From Vibrio panuliri (GTDB lineage: Bacteria; Pseudomonadota; Gammaproteobacteria; Enterobacterales; Vibrionaceae), in contig NZ_AP019654.1 in assembly GCF_009938205.1 (NCBI RefSeq), positions 1,364,001-1,428,000 on the forward strand: a DNA stretch of 64,000 nucleotides, in the 5' to 3' direction. The notes under the pieces were generated by a model. The model saw only the letters and a list, made by a program, of their open reading frames with translations. It searched no databases and was not told the DNA's origin. The position numbers and the translations under genes are program-made. Shown piece by piece: positions 8,514-17,473 of the stretch. Each line of letters begins with the position of its first letter. Position 1 is the stretch's first letter.

Positions 8514-9089
8514 TTAAACGTCTTTCTCTGTTTTGGTGTATTCATCAGGGACACCGGCAGAGAGATAAACTTTAGAAGAGGTGATGTTTTTAAACAGAGT
8601 CAGTGCGTATTGAATACCGGTGATCAGAAAGCCGAGCGGAACCCAGATGTAAATCCACCAAATTTGGATACCAAGGGCAGGGAGGATTCGTCCTCGTTGG
8701 TAAATAGAGGCAATGTATTCACAAGCAAAGTAGGCCAGTGCGAACATGACCAACGCGGTGAAAAAGCAGATCACCGTCATTAACAATTTGCGGGTTTTAA
8801 ATGGTAAAGCATCATAGATTGCCGACATTCTAATATGACGCCCGTAACGTGCCGCATAACCAATACCTGAAAAGGTAATCAACACGATAAGAATGCGGTT
8901 GATTTCACCTGAAAAAAACAATCCTTCACCAAAAACAAAACGAGCCACCACATTGACGCAAGTGTTGAGTGCCATTAAAAGCACGCCTGCCGCCAATAAA
9001 AATGACTCGAGTTTACAAATGGTATTGTCCAATCGCCCGAGCAAACCGGGAAGGGTCGAGCGATAAGTCAGTGCTTCTGCATCAGTCAT
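8514..9089 (-). CDS. dctQ: TRAP transporter small membrane subunit (DctQ family)
   Basis: A 191-residue protein with four membrane segments (first at about residue 25-50), the layout of DctQ, which binds DctM and holds the complex together. The start chosen is ATG at 9089 (MTDAEAL) because GGAAG sits six bases upstream; the longer frame would need a TTG. It lies between dctP and dctM, as in most TRAP operons. A hairpin separates it from dctP. Confidence 0.9.
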   Translation of the reverse strand: MTDAEALTYRSTLPGLLGRLDNTICKLESFLLAAGVLLMALNTCVNVVARFVFGEGLFFSGEINRILIVLITFSGIGYAARYGRHIRMSAIYDALPFKTRKLLMTVICFFTALVMFALAYFACEYIASIYQRGRILPALGIQIWWIYIWVPLGFLITGIQYALTLFKNITSSKVYLSAGVPDEYTKTEKDV

Positions 9090-9112
9090 GATGAACTTCC
9101 ATAGCAAAGACA

Positions 9113-9130
9113 GGCACTCCGCAGAGTGCC
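9113..9130 (-). promoter_or_regulatory. Intercistronic hairpin between dctP and dctQ
   Basis: A perfect 7-bp stem GGCACTC/GAGTGCC with a 4-nt loop lies between the dctP stop and the dctQ start and has no T run. Such stem-loops often protect the binding-protein message or limit read-through so that more DctP is made than DctQM (inference). Confidence 0.6.
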
Positions 9131-9144
9131 TAATAGAAAAGTGA

Positions 9145-10167
9145 TTATTTGGTTACCGCTTCAAGATCTTGTTTGAATTGGTTGAGTAGTTGCTTGCCGC
9201 TTTCACCGGTCATTTCGTAGAACGTTGCCTCAACTTTAGGGGCGCGAGCTTTAAATTGAGCGATTTGGTCATCGGTTAAACGAGTCACCGTCACCTTGCT
9301 GCTGGCTTTTTGGATTTTTTCGAGCGACTTTTCAGCTAAACCGCGAATGTGTTTGACGGTTTCGTTAAATGCGTAGTCCGCAGCGTCGCGAACCATCTTT
9401 TTGTCTTCGTCAGAAAGCTTATCAAAGAAGGCTTTGTTTGCCATTGAGGCGGTAGTAAACCAACCATGATTGGTGAACACCAAGTTTGGAGAAACTTCGT
9501 ATAAACCACCTGATTCTATCCAGAAGATGGGGTTTTCTTGCCCTTGAATCATGTTGGTTTGCAGTGCGCCGTAGACTTCACCCCAAGGTAATGGTGTTGG
9601 TGTTGCACCGAACGCCTCATAAGTCGAAGAGAGTAGAGGGTTAGTCATCACACGGATTTTTTTGCCTTTTAGGTCTTCTGGCGAGCGGATGGGTTCATCA
9701 ACCGTCATCACCATTTCACCTTCAGGATACATCTTCAACAGCTCAAGACCTTGCTCTTGGTAAAGCTTCGGAAAGTTCTCATTAACCGCCTTACTTTGAC
9801 GGAAAAACTCGACTACCGTGTCCATATCAGTTGGCATTAGGTAAGGGATAAAGAATATCTGTGCTTCAGGGATAACCGAACCGGTAAAACCAGGCGACTG
9901 GTTTACAAACTGAAGAATACCCGCTTGTGCTTGCTCGAGAATGTCATCGGATTCTCCAAGTTCACCAAAACGATAGACCTGTAACGTATGCTCTGAGTTA
10001 TCTTCAATATATTGCTTGAACTTAAGAGCGTACACATCTTGAACATCGCCTTTATATTCTTCGTGCGCATAGCGCCACGTATCAGCACTGGCTAGGGATG
10101 AAAAACAGAGTGAAGCCGCTACGCATGAAACAGCAGTCAATTGCTTAATATGGTGATAAATGGACAT
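9145..10167 (-). CDS. dctP: TRAP transporter periplasmic binding protein (DctP family)
   Basis: A periplasmic solute-binding protein of about 340 residues. A signal peptide covers residues 1-28 with cleavage after ASA before DTW. Family features are LKGKKIRVMTNPLLSSTYEAF, where the arginine normally binds a substrate carboxylate, and PWGEVYGALQTNMIQGQENP. I place the start at the second ATG of an ATGATG pair: GGAGG lies six bases upstream of it, while the frame continues upstream to a weaker start near 10242. It is the first gene of the dctPQM operon. The ligand is probably a carboxylate; I cannot name it. Confidence 0.92.
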   Translation of the reverse strand: MSIYHHIKQLTAVSCVAASLCFSSLASADTWRYAHEEYKGDVQDVYALKFKQYIEDNSEHTLQVYRFGELGESDDILEQAQAGILQFVNQSPGFTGSVIPEAQIFFIPYLMPTDMDTVVEFFRQSKAVNENFPKLYQEQGLELLKMYPEGEMVMTVDEPIRSPEDLKGKKIRVMTNPLLSSTYEAFGATPTPLPWGEVYGALQTNMIQGQENPIFWIESGGLYEVSPNLVFTNHGWFTTASMANKAFFDKLSDEDKKMVRDAADYAFNETVKHIRGLAEKSLEKIQKASSKVTVTRLTDDQIAQFKARAPKVEATFYEMTGESGKQLLNQFKQDLEAVTK

Positions 10168-10580
10168 CATGTCCCTCCAACGTTGTCGTTTATTGCCATT
10201 ACCCAGCGCCCTAAACTTGCGATTTTGCTTCTTTAACTTCAATGCAAAATGGTGTCGTCGTTGGGGCTAAATAATTCAAACTGGTCACGAATCAATAATT
10301 GGCTAACAAGGTTAAACGTTAGAGCTGTAAATAATAAGTAAGCGCTATGAGATAATGTTGGTGTTGTGATACGCACCCTATTTACCAATGAAACAGGTGG
10401 TGTAATCGAGGGTTGTACTGAGGTTGGACGATTTTAAATAACAGATTGAAGCAGCAATAATGCTAAAAAAGATTACAGTTGTAATTATTTTTTGAGCAGC
10501 TTGACGATGTTGAGAGCCAACGTGGTGTGATGCGCTTTAAGTGGGTGTGAACCACCCACTTAAAGCGGTGAGAGCAGCAG
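10168..10580. other. Intergenic region between the iron operon end and dctP
   Basis: This gap holds the dctP promoter region (right-hand end of the leftward operon lies at 10167) and the end of the iron operon. No gene was found. The notable element is the perfect inverted repeat at 10534-10566, listed separately. Confidence 0.5.
10534..10566. repeat. Perfect 14-bp inverted repeat after the iron operon
   Basis: Bases 10534-10547 (GCTTTAAGTGGGTG) pair perfectly with 10553-10566 around a 5-nt loop. It lies just behind the stop codon of the FMN-binding lipoprotein gene. There is no T run on either side, so it is not a standard terminator; mRNA 3'-end stabilisation or Rho-assisted ending is likely. 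Confidence 0.7.
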
Positions 10581-11333
10581 TTAGCCAGTCTCAGGCAAGG
10601 TGTTGTGACGAAATGTTTCTAAGAACTGACCAAAACCAACCGAGCCCGCCCAGAAATTGACTGCATGTTCAACGCCTTTACTAGTGTAAGTTGCACCTGA
10701 AATACCATCTACCGTGTAACCATCTTGGGTTGGAGAACTTTGTTGAATCACTCTTAGAGAGGGTTTCCCTTGTTTAAAGAGCGGTTGTTGATTGAACTGT
10801 TCAAGCCATAAATGGTTGTCAGTAATTTCAGCGCCTAAACCCTTAGTTTCACTGTGTCGATAAAACCCTAGTTGAGCAATTGTGTAGTTTGAAGTGTCCA
10901 GCGCGAGATACCCATATATCAGCCCATTTTTACCCTGAGCTTTAATAGGGATGACAATGCGTGAGACCCGATTTTGACTGTCAGTGACAGCATAGGCAGG
11001 GAGCTCGTTCTCTCTTTGTTTAATTTGAGCAGAATCTTCGTACTCGTAAAGAGTGCGCCAAGAGTCACTATCATAGTGAAAAGATTGCTCGACACTCATT
11101 TGCGAGGGGTGGTACTCGCCTGTTTCAAGGTTTACATCCAACACTTGAATACGCTGCTTAATGAGCTTGGACAATGATCCCTTAATATTGCCTAAGCCGG
11201 CAACTTCAATCAGGACCAAACGTTGATCTAATTGAGTGACTTGCTCACTGTTGCTTGATTTTACTGACCCTGAATCATCGCAACCAAACAAGTTAATCAT
11301 GACCAACAAAATGACTATAAACTTAAACTTCAT
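10581..11333 (-). CDS. NqrC-like FMN-binding lipoprotein of the iron operon
   Basis: A 250-residue protein with an N-terminal hydrophobic segment and a lipobox-like LFGC (Cys18; Phe at -2 is slightly unusual), followed by a polar linker. The C-terminal half matches the FMN-binding domain of NqrC/RnfG: HSETKGLGAEI near 160-170 and DGISGATYTSKG at about 209-220. In NqrC the Thr of SGAT carries covalent FMN attached by ApbE; here this would be Thr215. No apbE is in the window. It is the last of nine genes in the iron operon, 9 nt after the PCuAC-like gene, and may pass electrons to iron in the periplasm (inference). Confidence 0.85.
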   Translation of the reverse strand: MKFKFIVILLVMINLFGCDDSGSVKSSNSEQVTQLDQRLVLIEVAGLGNIKGSLSKLIKQRIQVLDVNLETGEYHPSQMSVEQSFHYDSDSWRTLYEYEDSAQIKQRENELPAYAVTDSQNRVSRIVIPIKAQGKNGLIYGYLALDTSNYTIAQLGFYRHSETKGLGAEITDNHLWLEQFNQQPLFKQGKPSLRVIQQSSPTQDGYTVDGISGATYTSKGVEHAVNFWAGSVGFGQFLETFRHNTLPETG

Positions 11334-11342
11334 GGCGTTGGC

Positions 11343-11801
11343 TTACTTGAGCTTACGAGGTACAACTTGTGCGATAATTTTAAAATCCCCTTGATTTGTG
11401 TTGACAAGCATAGTGAGGTATTCGCCTACCTTTAAAGCACGTTTAGGGGCAAACATCATAAAGTGGTGTGTGTTAGGTGTCAGTGCGAGCTTTTTGTGTG
11501 CGGGAATAGTAATGCTCTTGACCATAAACATTTTACGTTTACCTGCCTCGTATTTTGTTCCATGTAGCATGGCCTTATCAAACTCATCTATCTTAAAACC
11601 GTTGATGATAAGCGCTTGATCTGAGTTATTGTGAATGGTCATTTTTGACCCTGTTCCTTTTGCCCCGTTAGCCAATTGAAAAATGACAGGGGATTCGATC
11701 TCGACTTTATCTTGGAGGTTCTGTGAAGCCCATGCGGAAGACATCATTGCAAAACATGTGATCACAAGAGTGAAGAAAGGGCGAGTTTTTATAACTAACA
11801 T
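11343..11801 (-). CDS. PCuAC-like periplasmic metallochaperone
   Basis: A 152-residue protein with a signal peptide (cleavage near AWA-SQN, residue 25-26). It has the exact PCuAC copper motif spacing H-x10-M-x21-H-x-M: H80, M91, H113 and M115. PCuAC proteins bind Cu(I) in the periplasm and deliver it, for example to cytochrome oxidase. Here the gene lies inside an FTR1/P19 iron operon between a TlpA-like gene (18 nt) and an FMN-binding lipoprotein gene (9 nt), so it may serve P19, which is itself known to bind copper. The family call is firm, the role in this operon is inferred. Confidence 0.88.
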   Translation of the reverse strand: MLVIKTRPFFTLVITCFAMMSSAWASQNLQDKVEIESPVIFQLANGAKGTGSKMTIHNNSDQALIINGFKIDEFDKAMLHGTKYEAGKRKMFMVKSITIPAHKKLALTPNTHHFMMFAPKRALKVGEYLTMLVNTNQGDFKIIAQVVPRKLK

Positions 11802-11819
11802 CTGCTTGATTCCTAAAAA

Positions 11820-12302
11820 TTAAAGTTGAGAGATAACCTTGTCGAGATCCATACTCGCAGAGTAGCCAATATGCATATCTACCAGCTTACCCTCACGGTT
11901 AATAAGATAAGTCGTGGGGGTTACGCCCACAGAAAAACGTTCCTTGGTAATGCCTAATTGATCCTTAACCATTGGAAAAGAGAAGCCATACTTGTTGGCA
12001 AATGCATTGAGGTCGACGTCATAGTCGTCAATATTGATGGCTATGATGGCAACCTCATTGCTGCGTCGAGCGTAGATTTCTTGCCATTTATTCATCATTG
12101 CGATGCAGGCACCACAAGTTGATGACCAAAATTCAAGAACGATTTTTTTACCTTGGTAATCCTTGATACTTACCGTCTCTTGTGCAGCGTTCAGAGCTGC
12201 GATATCGGGACTTGCGTTCCCTAGTTGGGCTTTTTGGTCCTGACATCCACTTAATGCCAGCATCGAGAAAAGAACGACCACCAAACCGTACTTACGCCAC
12301 AT
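11820..12302 (-). CDS. TlpA/ResA-like thioredoxin-fold lipoprotein
   Basis: A 160-residue protein with a signal sequence and a clean lipobox LSGC (Cys20). The thioredoxin fold has FWSSTCGACIAMM with active-site cysteines C63 and C66, and the cis-proline loop VGVTPTTYL. Such TlpA-like proteins reduce periplasmic disulphides or metal sites. Thioredoxin-like genes are also part of the Campylobacter p19/ftr1 locus. It overlaps the ABC ATPase gene by 11 nt, so the two are translationally coupled. Confidence 0.88.
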   Translation of the reverse strand: MWRKYGLVVVLFSMLALSGCQDQKAQLGNASPDIAALNAAQETVSIKDYQGKKIVLEFWSSTCGACIAMMNKWQEIYARRSNEVAIIAINIDDYDVDLNAFANKYGFSFPMVKDQLGITKERFSVGVTPTTYLINREGKLVDMHIGYSASMDLDKVISQL

Positions 12303-12966
12303 CTAACACCTCCTCACCGATATATTTACCGTGTTGGAGGCGAATGATTCTGTCGGTGAACTGACCTAAGCTAGGGTTGTGCGTCACCATAATGATGGTT
12401 CTATTTTGAGCGTGAAGTCGTTTGAAAATGTCGAGAACGATCTTTTCATTTTCTTCATCCAAGTTGCCTGTCGGTTCATCCGCAAAAATAATCGGGCTTT
12501 CATTAACGATGGCTCTGGCGATACAAACTCGTTGTTGTTCACCACCGGAGAGTTGGCTGGGCAAGTGCTCAAAACGGTGACCAAGGCCCACTTGTTCAAG
12601 CACTCGTTTCGCGGCTTCTTCGTCAGGCACACTGTGGTAGTGTTGCGCTAACATCACATTTTCTAATGCGGTTAGGTATGGAATAAGGTGAAACTGTTGG
12701 AATACCAGTCCGATTTTTTCCGCGCGAAAAGCTCGTCTTCCTTCTTCATCTAAACTACCTGCATCTTCTCCATCGAGGAAAATTTTGCCCGAAGTCGGAT
12801 TATCCAAACAGCTAAGGATGTTCATTAGCGTGGTTTTTCCTGAGCCTGATGCGCCCATAATGGCAACAAATTCCCCTTTCTTGACCTCGATAGTGATGTC
12901 ATCTAACGCATGAACTTGGTCAAAAACCTTATACAAGTTTTCTGTCTTGATTGCATAACCTGACAT
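12292..12966 (-). CDS. ABC transporter ATPase (LolD/MacB type) of the iron operon
   Basis: A 224-residue ATPase with Walker A GASGSGKT (38-45), a Q-loop VFQQ near 88-91, signature LSGGEQQRV (139-147) and Walker B IIFADEP with D163/E164. This short form is the LolD/MacB-type ATPase that pairs with FtsX-like permeases rather than with classical importers. It lies one base after the first permease gene. Together with the two permeases it would form a mechanotransmission-type ABC complex; in Campylobacter the equivalent genes sit behind p19. Confidence 0.93.
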   Translation of the reverse strand: MSGYAIKTENLYKVFDQVHALDDITIEVKKGEFVAIMGASGSGKTTLMNILSCLDNPTSGKIFLDGEDAGSLDEEGRRAFRAEKIGLVFQQFHLIPYLTALENVMLAQHYHSVPDEEAAKRVLEQVGLGHRFEHLPSQLSGGEQQRVCIARAIVNESPIIFADEPTGNLDEENEKIVLDIFKRLHAQNRTIIMVTHNPSLGQFTDRIIRLQHGKYIGEEVLDVA

Positions 12967-12967
12967 A

Positions 12968-14104
12968 TTAATCTCCTTTAAGCACTTTAGCCGGATCGAT
13001 TCGAATAGCTCTGATAGTTGGAAGAGTCGCGGCGACTAAAGCGGCTGCGAAAGAAAGTAAACTCGTAATCACGAGCACAGGGAGTCGTAAGTCAATCGTG
13101 GCATTGAATACCGATTGCCCAAGGAATTGAGCTAAAACATAGCCAATCACTAACCCAGCGATCACTGCGGCACAAGTTATCGCAATGGTTTCTAGAACGA
13201 TTTGACGAGTAATTGATTGATTGGACGCACCGAGAGATTTTTGAAGAGCAAACTCATAGCGACGCTCGGAAATCATTGATGTCATGGTGGTGTTCACGCA
13301 TAAGGTGGACAGCACTAGAATCACCAAAGCAACGATGCCCATCAGTAATTTGATTTTGTTAAGTACTTTCCCCTCTGATGCGGAGACTTTGCGGATAGGG
13401 CGAACGAGCAGGTCAGGGTGCTGTTGCTTCAAGATAGATTCAAATTGAGATACTTGACCTTTATCGTTGGTTAAACTGAACATAGCAAAGTTAATTTCAT
13501 TGCCTTTGTTTAGCCATTTTTGTACGAATGGAAGGTTGACGATTAAGTAATTGTCCTCGTCTGCTCCTGACTCCACAATCCCTTTTATCTTGAAGGTATA
13601 GCGCTCATTCTTGTTGTATACCGTCAGGCTTGAGCCCACTTTGAGTTCGAGTTTCTCTGCCAGTTTTTTGCCGATCATGACATTGCGATCATCAAAAGAA
13701 ACACCGACCCAACCACCTTCAACTTGCCAGTAAGGCACAAGTTTTTGCAATTGCGAGAAATCAATCCCCATCAGAACGATTTTTTCTAACTCGGCTTGTA
13801 CCATGCCATATAAATATGGACTAGATGCGATCAAACTATCCTTTGGCGCTAGTGATTTGATCTGATTATATTGCTCGGTATCTAGATGAGTTGTCGCATC
13901 GGGACCGACAAAAAAGTTAGCGCCATAATTGCGCAGTTCATAGCTCATTTTCTGGTTGATATCGAAATATACGCCAGCCATTGCCGTGATAATGGCAGCG
14001 CCAACGGTGAGAGCCATAAAAACGACCAACACTCGTTGCGCGCGAAGTCGTAGCGAACGTGAAACTAGAGTCAGTAACATTGAGGAATGTTTATTTGCGG
14101 CCAT
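12968..14104 (-). CDS. MacB/FtsX-like ABC permease, second of two
   Basis: A 378-residue protein with one membrane helix near the N-terminus (about 20-45), a periplasmic MacB-type domain (about 50-255), and three membrane helices in the C-terminal FtsX domain. The loop SLGASNQSITRQIVLE between the last helices is typical of the ATPase-contact region. The start at 14104 (MAANKHSSML) is preferred because GAGGTG lies just upstream; the ORF extends four codons further to a TTG. It overlaps the end of the other permease gene by 14 nt. It is probably a heterodimer partner of that permease. Confidence 0.88.
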   Translation of the reverse strand: MAANKHSSMLLTLVSRSLRLRAQRVLVVFMALTVGAAIITAMAGVYFDINQKMSYELRNYGANFFVGPDATTHLDTEQYNQIKSLAPKDSLIASSPYLYGMVQAELEKIVLMGIDFSQLQKLVPYWQVEGGWVGVSFDDRNVMIGKKLAEKLELKVGSSLTVYNKNERYTFKIKGIVESGADEDNYLIVNLPFVQKWLNKGNEINFAMFSLTNDKGQVSQFESILKQQHPDLLVRPIRKVSASEGKVLNKIKLLMGIVALVILVLSTLCVNTTMTSMISERRYEFALQKSLGASNQSITRQIVLETIAITCAAVIAGLVIGYVLAQFLGQSVFNATIDLRLPVLVITSLLSFAAALVAATLPTIRAIRIDPAKVLKGD

Positions 14105-15380
14105 ACAGCACCTCAATTGGATAGAGAGAAGCGATTTTTCGGGAAGGGAAGTAGGTCCCGAGTACGGTGATTAAGGTGGAAACAAACAGCACGACAGGCA
14201 CAATGATCCAATCAAAAGAGATCGATGAGCCAAACAGGGCATAGCCAACGACTTTCGACAACCCCCAGCCAGCCAGACAGCCGAGCAAGCCTCCCAATAC
14301 CCCGCAAATCATCGATTCGGAATAGAACAAGGCATAAACTTGCCAGTTGTAAGCGCCGAGAGACTTCATTAAACCTATCTCTTTTGCGCGCTGTAAAATG
14401 GCGTTGGTCATCAACGAGGCAATCCCCATCGCAGAGGCGATGAGAGCCGCAAAGGTGACAACAAACAGTAAGCTCTGGATTTTTCGAATTACCGTGCCTT
14501 CCGATGCAGCAACCTGCCAAAGTGGTTTAACCATGGCATTGTTCATTGCACCTTCTAACTGGAAAGAAATGGAGGAAACAAAGGCAGTGCAGAACCATAG
14601 ATCATATTCATCGGAGTCTAGCGACTCGAGATCTTCGCGCGCCTTCTTTGAAAGTGCATTTTCCGGCACGGTTAAGGCAGAAACCTTGACCGATTGGAGT
14701 CGTCCTTCTAATGCGAGTAAATCTTGAGCTAAATTGAGTGGCATTAATACGGCATTTTCATCCGTAGTGCCGTTTGCAAGAATGCCAGTCACGGTAAGGG
14801 AAGTTTGGCGTTGGTCGACGCCTTGCAACTGCAACTTATCACCAATTTTAAGCTTCAGTTTTTGCGCCAGTGATTGCCCAACTAACGCCTGCGCACGTTC
14901 ATCATCGGGCCATTGACCTGTAACATGCCAATAAGTTGAGATGGTTTTATTCCCGGTTTTATACTCACCATCATCCGATACGGGTAAGTTTTTATCGAAG
15001 AAGGTGCCAATAATATTGATGGTTTGATTGGCATCGATTGCTTTGACTTGTCCACGTACAAAAGGGGCAAACCCGATGATGTTGTTGCGCCAGAAAATAT
15101 CCATAATGTTTGGAAGTTCGCTTTCTGCAAGCAGGTCTTCTTTATCCAATTTGTTGATGTTTTTGGCTAAAATATCAGGGAGTTTGACCTGTCCTTCTGG
15201 CGATATTTCAATGTTTGCGCCATAGCTTTTCATTTCCATCGACATCTTGTTACCAATATTGATAGAAATAGCCAACAATGCCGAGATCAAACTTGCGGCT
15301 AGAAAAACCGTCACAATCGCGAGCAGTTTGCGATTAGTATCATGACGCCATGATTGACGTAGCATTCTAATTAACATCAT
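14091..15380 (-). CDS. MacB/FtsX-like ABC permease, first of two
   Basis: A 429-residue FtsX-like permease with an N-terminal helix (about 20-45), a large periplasmic domain, and a C-terminal three-helix FtsX domain with the contact loop KSLGAYNWQVYALFYSE. The start is the ATG at 15380, which shares its A with the TAA stop of the preceding gene; AGGAGAG lies upstream. A longer frame up to 15425 would overlap the upstream gene needlessly. It works with the second permease and the ATPase that follow. Confidence 0.88.
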   Translation of the reverse strand: MMLIRMLRQSWRHDTNRKLLAIVTVFLAASLISALLAISINIGNKMSMEMKSYGANIEISPEGQVKLPDILAKNINKLDKEDLLAESELPNIMDIFWRNNIIGFAPFVRGQVKAIDANQTINIIGTFFDKNLPVSDDGEYKTGNKTISTYWHVTGQWPDDERAQALVGQSLAQKLKLKIGDKLQLQGVDQRQTSLTVTGILANGTTDENAVLMPLNLAQDLLALEGRLQSVKVSALTVPENALSKKAREDLESLDSDEYDLWFCTAFVSSISFQLEGAMNNAMVKPLWQVAASEGTVIRKIQSLLFVVTFAALIASAMGIASLMTNAILQRAKEIGLMKSLGAYNWQVYALFYSESMICGVLGGLLGCLAGWGLSKVVGYALFGSSISFDWIIVPVVLFVSTLITVLGTYFPSRKIASLYPIEVLYGRK

Positions 15381-16783
15381 TACTCTCCTAATGGATTTAG
15401 CGGTTCGACATCCGCGTATTTCCATGGGTCATCACGGAAAGCGTCATAGGATTGTTCCGAGGTAAAGAAGTAAGTTTTACCTGAGAACAAATAACTATGT
15501 TCAGCATCCATATTGCTGATTTGCTTACCATTGACGGGATCCGTCGCCATCACTTCCACCACATCACTGAAGTACTTCAAACCGCTTTCCAAGGTGGCTT
15601 TAGTGATTAAAATCTCTTGGTTTGCAATGTCCCATTTAGGAATTGGAATTGGGTTACAGCCGCCAGGCTTACCAATGGATGGAATAAAAATATGTACACC
15701 ACACGCTAAGCAGACGACTTGATCGCCAACTTGCGCATAACCCGCGTCGCCACATAGCATGCAGGAATCGAACACCACGCCAAATTTCTGCTCACCAGCA
15801 AAGCGGTCAATGATAAAAAAGCGTACCACTTTTCCATCACTTGCAATCCATTCAAAACGGTGCAGCTTGCCATCAACTAATTGTTCCGTAATTGGAATAT
15901 GGACGGCTTGATCTGCGGCGATTTCTATTCGTTGTGCTTCTGAGCGACGAATCGGTTGTGAGGCGACTAAGTCCCAAAATAGAAGGGCAACCAGCACGGT
16001 TGCGATGGTTGCAATATTGAAGCGAACTTTTCGCTGTGCCGCATTGAGTGCCGCTTGGTGTTTTCTTCGCTCAATGGCTGACTGCGCCAATTGAACTTGA
16101 CGTTTTAGTGGTCGCACTTGTGTGGTGAAAAACTTGATCAGGCAAAGAGATGCGAGCGCAAGTACCACATACGAGAGTAACCAAGAGAAATTCGTCACCT
16201 TGGATACGTAGGATAAGAGCCCTTTATCTAGCCCTAAAATTCCAAGCTTCATACAAGCAAGAATAATCTCGCCTGATAGAGGTAATCCCGCAAGTAGTAG
16301 CAGTAAAACACTCAGTGCCGCGCGGGCTTTGTGGTTTAGCGTGCTGGTGTTGATGGTTGCTGAAATTTTAGTTAGCGCAATTAAGAGGAAGCCAAGCACA
16401 ATCGAACAAGAGTTTAGAATTAACTCAGTGTTGATTACGTTGGTTGTACTTAACATCGTGAGCTTTGCTTCTTTCGCCCACAGGAAGCCGCAAAGAAACA
16501 CGGTTAAGCTTTGCAGTATGACAAGGACAATCGCGGGTAATCGCCATATCACGCTAGTTAGAACCGAGAAGACCAATACACCGAGGTAAACACTATTGAT
16601 GACTAGAACGTTTACCTGACTAAATGGCAGTAAATAAAATAGCGTTGTTCCAGCAAAAGCTGCGAGTAAAAACCACCAAATTTGATGTTTATACAAGGAG
16701 GTTGTTTGACCCGCCCACAGCACACCAAATAATAGGGCAGGGAGTAGAAAAACAAGTAAGACGTGAGAGAGATAGAAGCTCAT
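15380..16783 (-). CDS. DUF2318 membrane protein with CXXC pairs and a YHS-like tail
   Basis: A 467-residue protein. The first half has about eight membrane segments. After a further helix follows a periplasmic DUF2318 region with cysteine pairs: SCMLCGDAG, VVCLACGV and GGCNPIPIP, probably binding metal or a cluster. The last 55 residues look like a YHS metal-binding domain (DPVNGKQI, YLFSGKTYFFTSEQSYDAF, DPWKY), but the usual first cysteine is Asp and the second is Tyr. DUF2318 proteins are regular members of FTR1/P19 loci. The start at ATG 16783 is chosen over a GTG at 16807; neither has a good ribosome site. It shares a base with the next permease gene. Confidence 0.85.
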   Translation of the reverse strand: MSFYLSHVLLVFLLPALLFGVLWAGQTTSLYKHQIWWFLLAAFAGTTLFYLLPFSQVNVLVINSVYLGVLVFSVLTSVIWRLPAIVLVILQSLTVFLCGFLWAKEAKLTMLSTTNVINTELILNSCSIVLGFLLIALTKISATINTSTLNHKARAALSVLLLLLAGLPLSGEIILACMKLGILGLDKGLLSYVSKVTNFSWLLSYVVLALASLCLIKFFTTQVRPLKRQVQLAQSAIERRKHQAALNAAQRKVRFNIATIATVLVALLFWDLVASQPIRRSEAQRIEIAADQAVHIPITEQLVDGKLHRFEWIASDGKVVRFFIIDRFAGEQKFGVVFDSCMLCGDAGYAQVGDQVVCLACGVHIFIPSIGKPGGCNPIPIPKWDIANQEILITKATLESGLKYFSDVVEVMATDPVNGKQISNMDAEHSYLFSGKTYFFTSEQSYDAFRDDPWKYADVEPLNPLGE

Positions 16784-16848
16784 ATTTATCAATGACCATT
16801 CATACACAATGCATCAGATAATGGTTTTACCCTATGCAGAAATAGAAC

Positions 16849-16875
16849 AACCAGACCACAATAAGTGGCCTGGTT
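16849..16875 (-). terminator. Attenuating hairpin between p19 and the rest of the iron operon
   Basis: A stem of 9-11 bp (CCAGACCAC/GTGGCCTGG on the plus strand, 5-nt loop) lies between the P19 gene and the DUF2318 gene. In the direction of transcription (minus) the tract behind it is TTGTTCT, imperfect, so partial read-through is expected; on the plus strand it is followed by a longer T run. It would let P19 and FTR1 be made in excess over the downstream proteins (inference). Confidence 0.6.
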
Positions 16876-16894
16876 TTTTAGTAAACCAAGTGGG

Positions 16895-17428
16895 TTACTT
16901 GATGCCGACGTACTTAAATTCGTATTGGGCATCGAATGGTTTAAACCAGCGACCAACACCGGTTTCTTCATCGGTATGGCGAAGTAAACCAGCTTTTGAT
17001 GGTGGGTCGATGTGGAAAGTTAGCTTGTAGTTACCTACACCGAGCATATTGATGTTCGAACCATAGTGAGGACCATCTGCTGCCACCATTGGCATGAAAG
17101 TACCTTCTTGTGTTTTGCCTGTATCAAGGTTCTTTAGGGTGTAGTTGATAGTTAGATATGGAATCCACTCACCGGCACCAAAGCCATTCTTGTTACCCGC
17201 AATAGCATGGATATCAGCTTCTAAGTGAACTTCAGATTTTGACGCAGCGCGCATCATACCCTGAGGTTCCATTGTGACTGGCTTAAGGTAAACCGCAGCG
17301 ATTTCCATACCATTCATTTCTACTGGTTCACCAGCAGGGTATTCGACGAAAGGTAGGTCGTTTGCCATAGCAACACCAGACAGAGCTGAGAGAGCCACTG
17401 CGGTCGCGATGATTTTCTTGTTAAACAT
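16895..17428 (-). CDS. P19-type periplasmic iron-binding protein
   Basis: A 177-residue periplasmic protein with a signal peptide (cleavage after AMA, before NDL). It matches the P19/FetP/Tpd family: NGMEIAAVYLKPV, a methionine-rich EPQGMM, SEVHLEADIHA, the VAADGPHYGSNI loop and a C-terminal immunoglobulin-like part. In Campylobacter P19 and E. coli FetP these residues bind Cu(II) and Fe at the dimer interface, and the protein supports ferrous/ferric iron uptake. AAAGGA lies just ahead of the ATG. It is the second gene of the operon, 45 nt after ftr1, with an attenuating hairpin behind it. Confidence 0.92.
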   Translation of the reverse strand: MFNKKIIATAVALSALSGVAMANDLPFVEYPAGEPVEMNGMEIAAVYLKPVTMEPQGMMRAASKSEVHLEADIHAIAGNKNGFGAGEWIPYLTINYTLKNLDTGKTQEGTFMPMVAADGPHYGSNINMLGVGNYKLTFHIDPPSKAGLLRHTDEETGVGRWFKPFDAQYEFKYVGIK

Positions 17429-17473
17429 AGTAATGTCCTTTACTTGTTTGATTTTTATGGGGTAGTTTCATGT

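Noticed and set aside
16849..16880. Strong plus-strand terminator for an unseen plus-strand gene
   Set aside because: No plus-strand coding frame precedes it; the hairpin fits better as a leaky element in the minus-strand iron operon.
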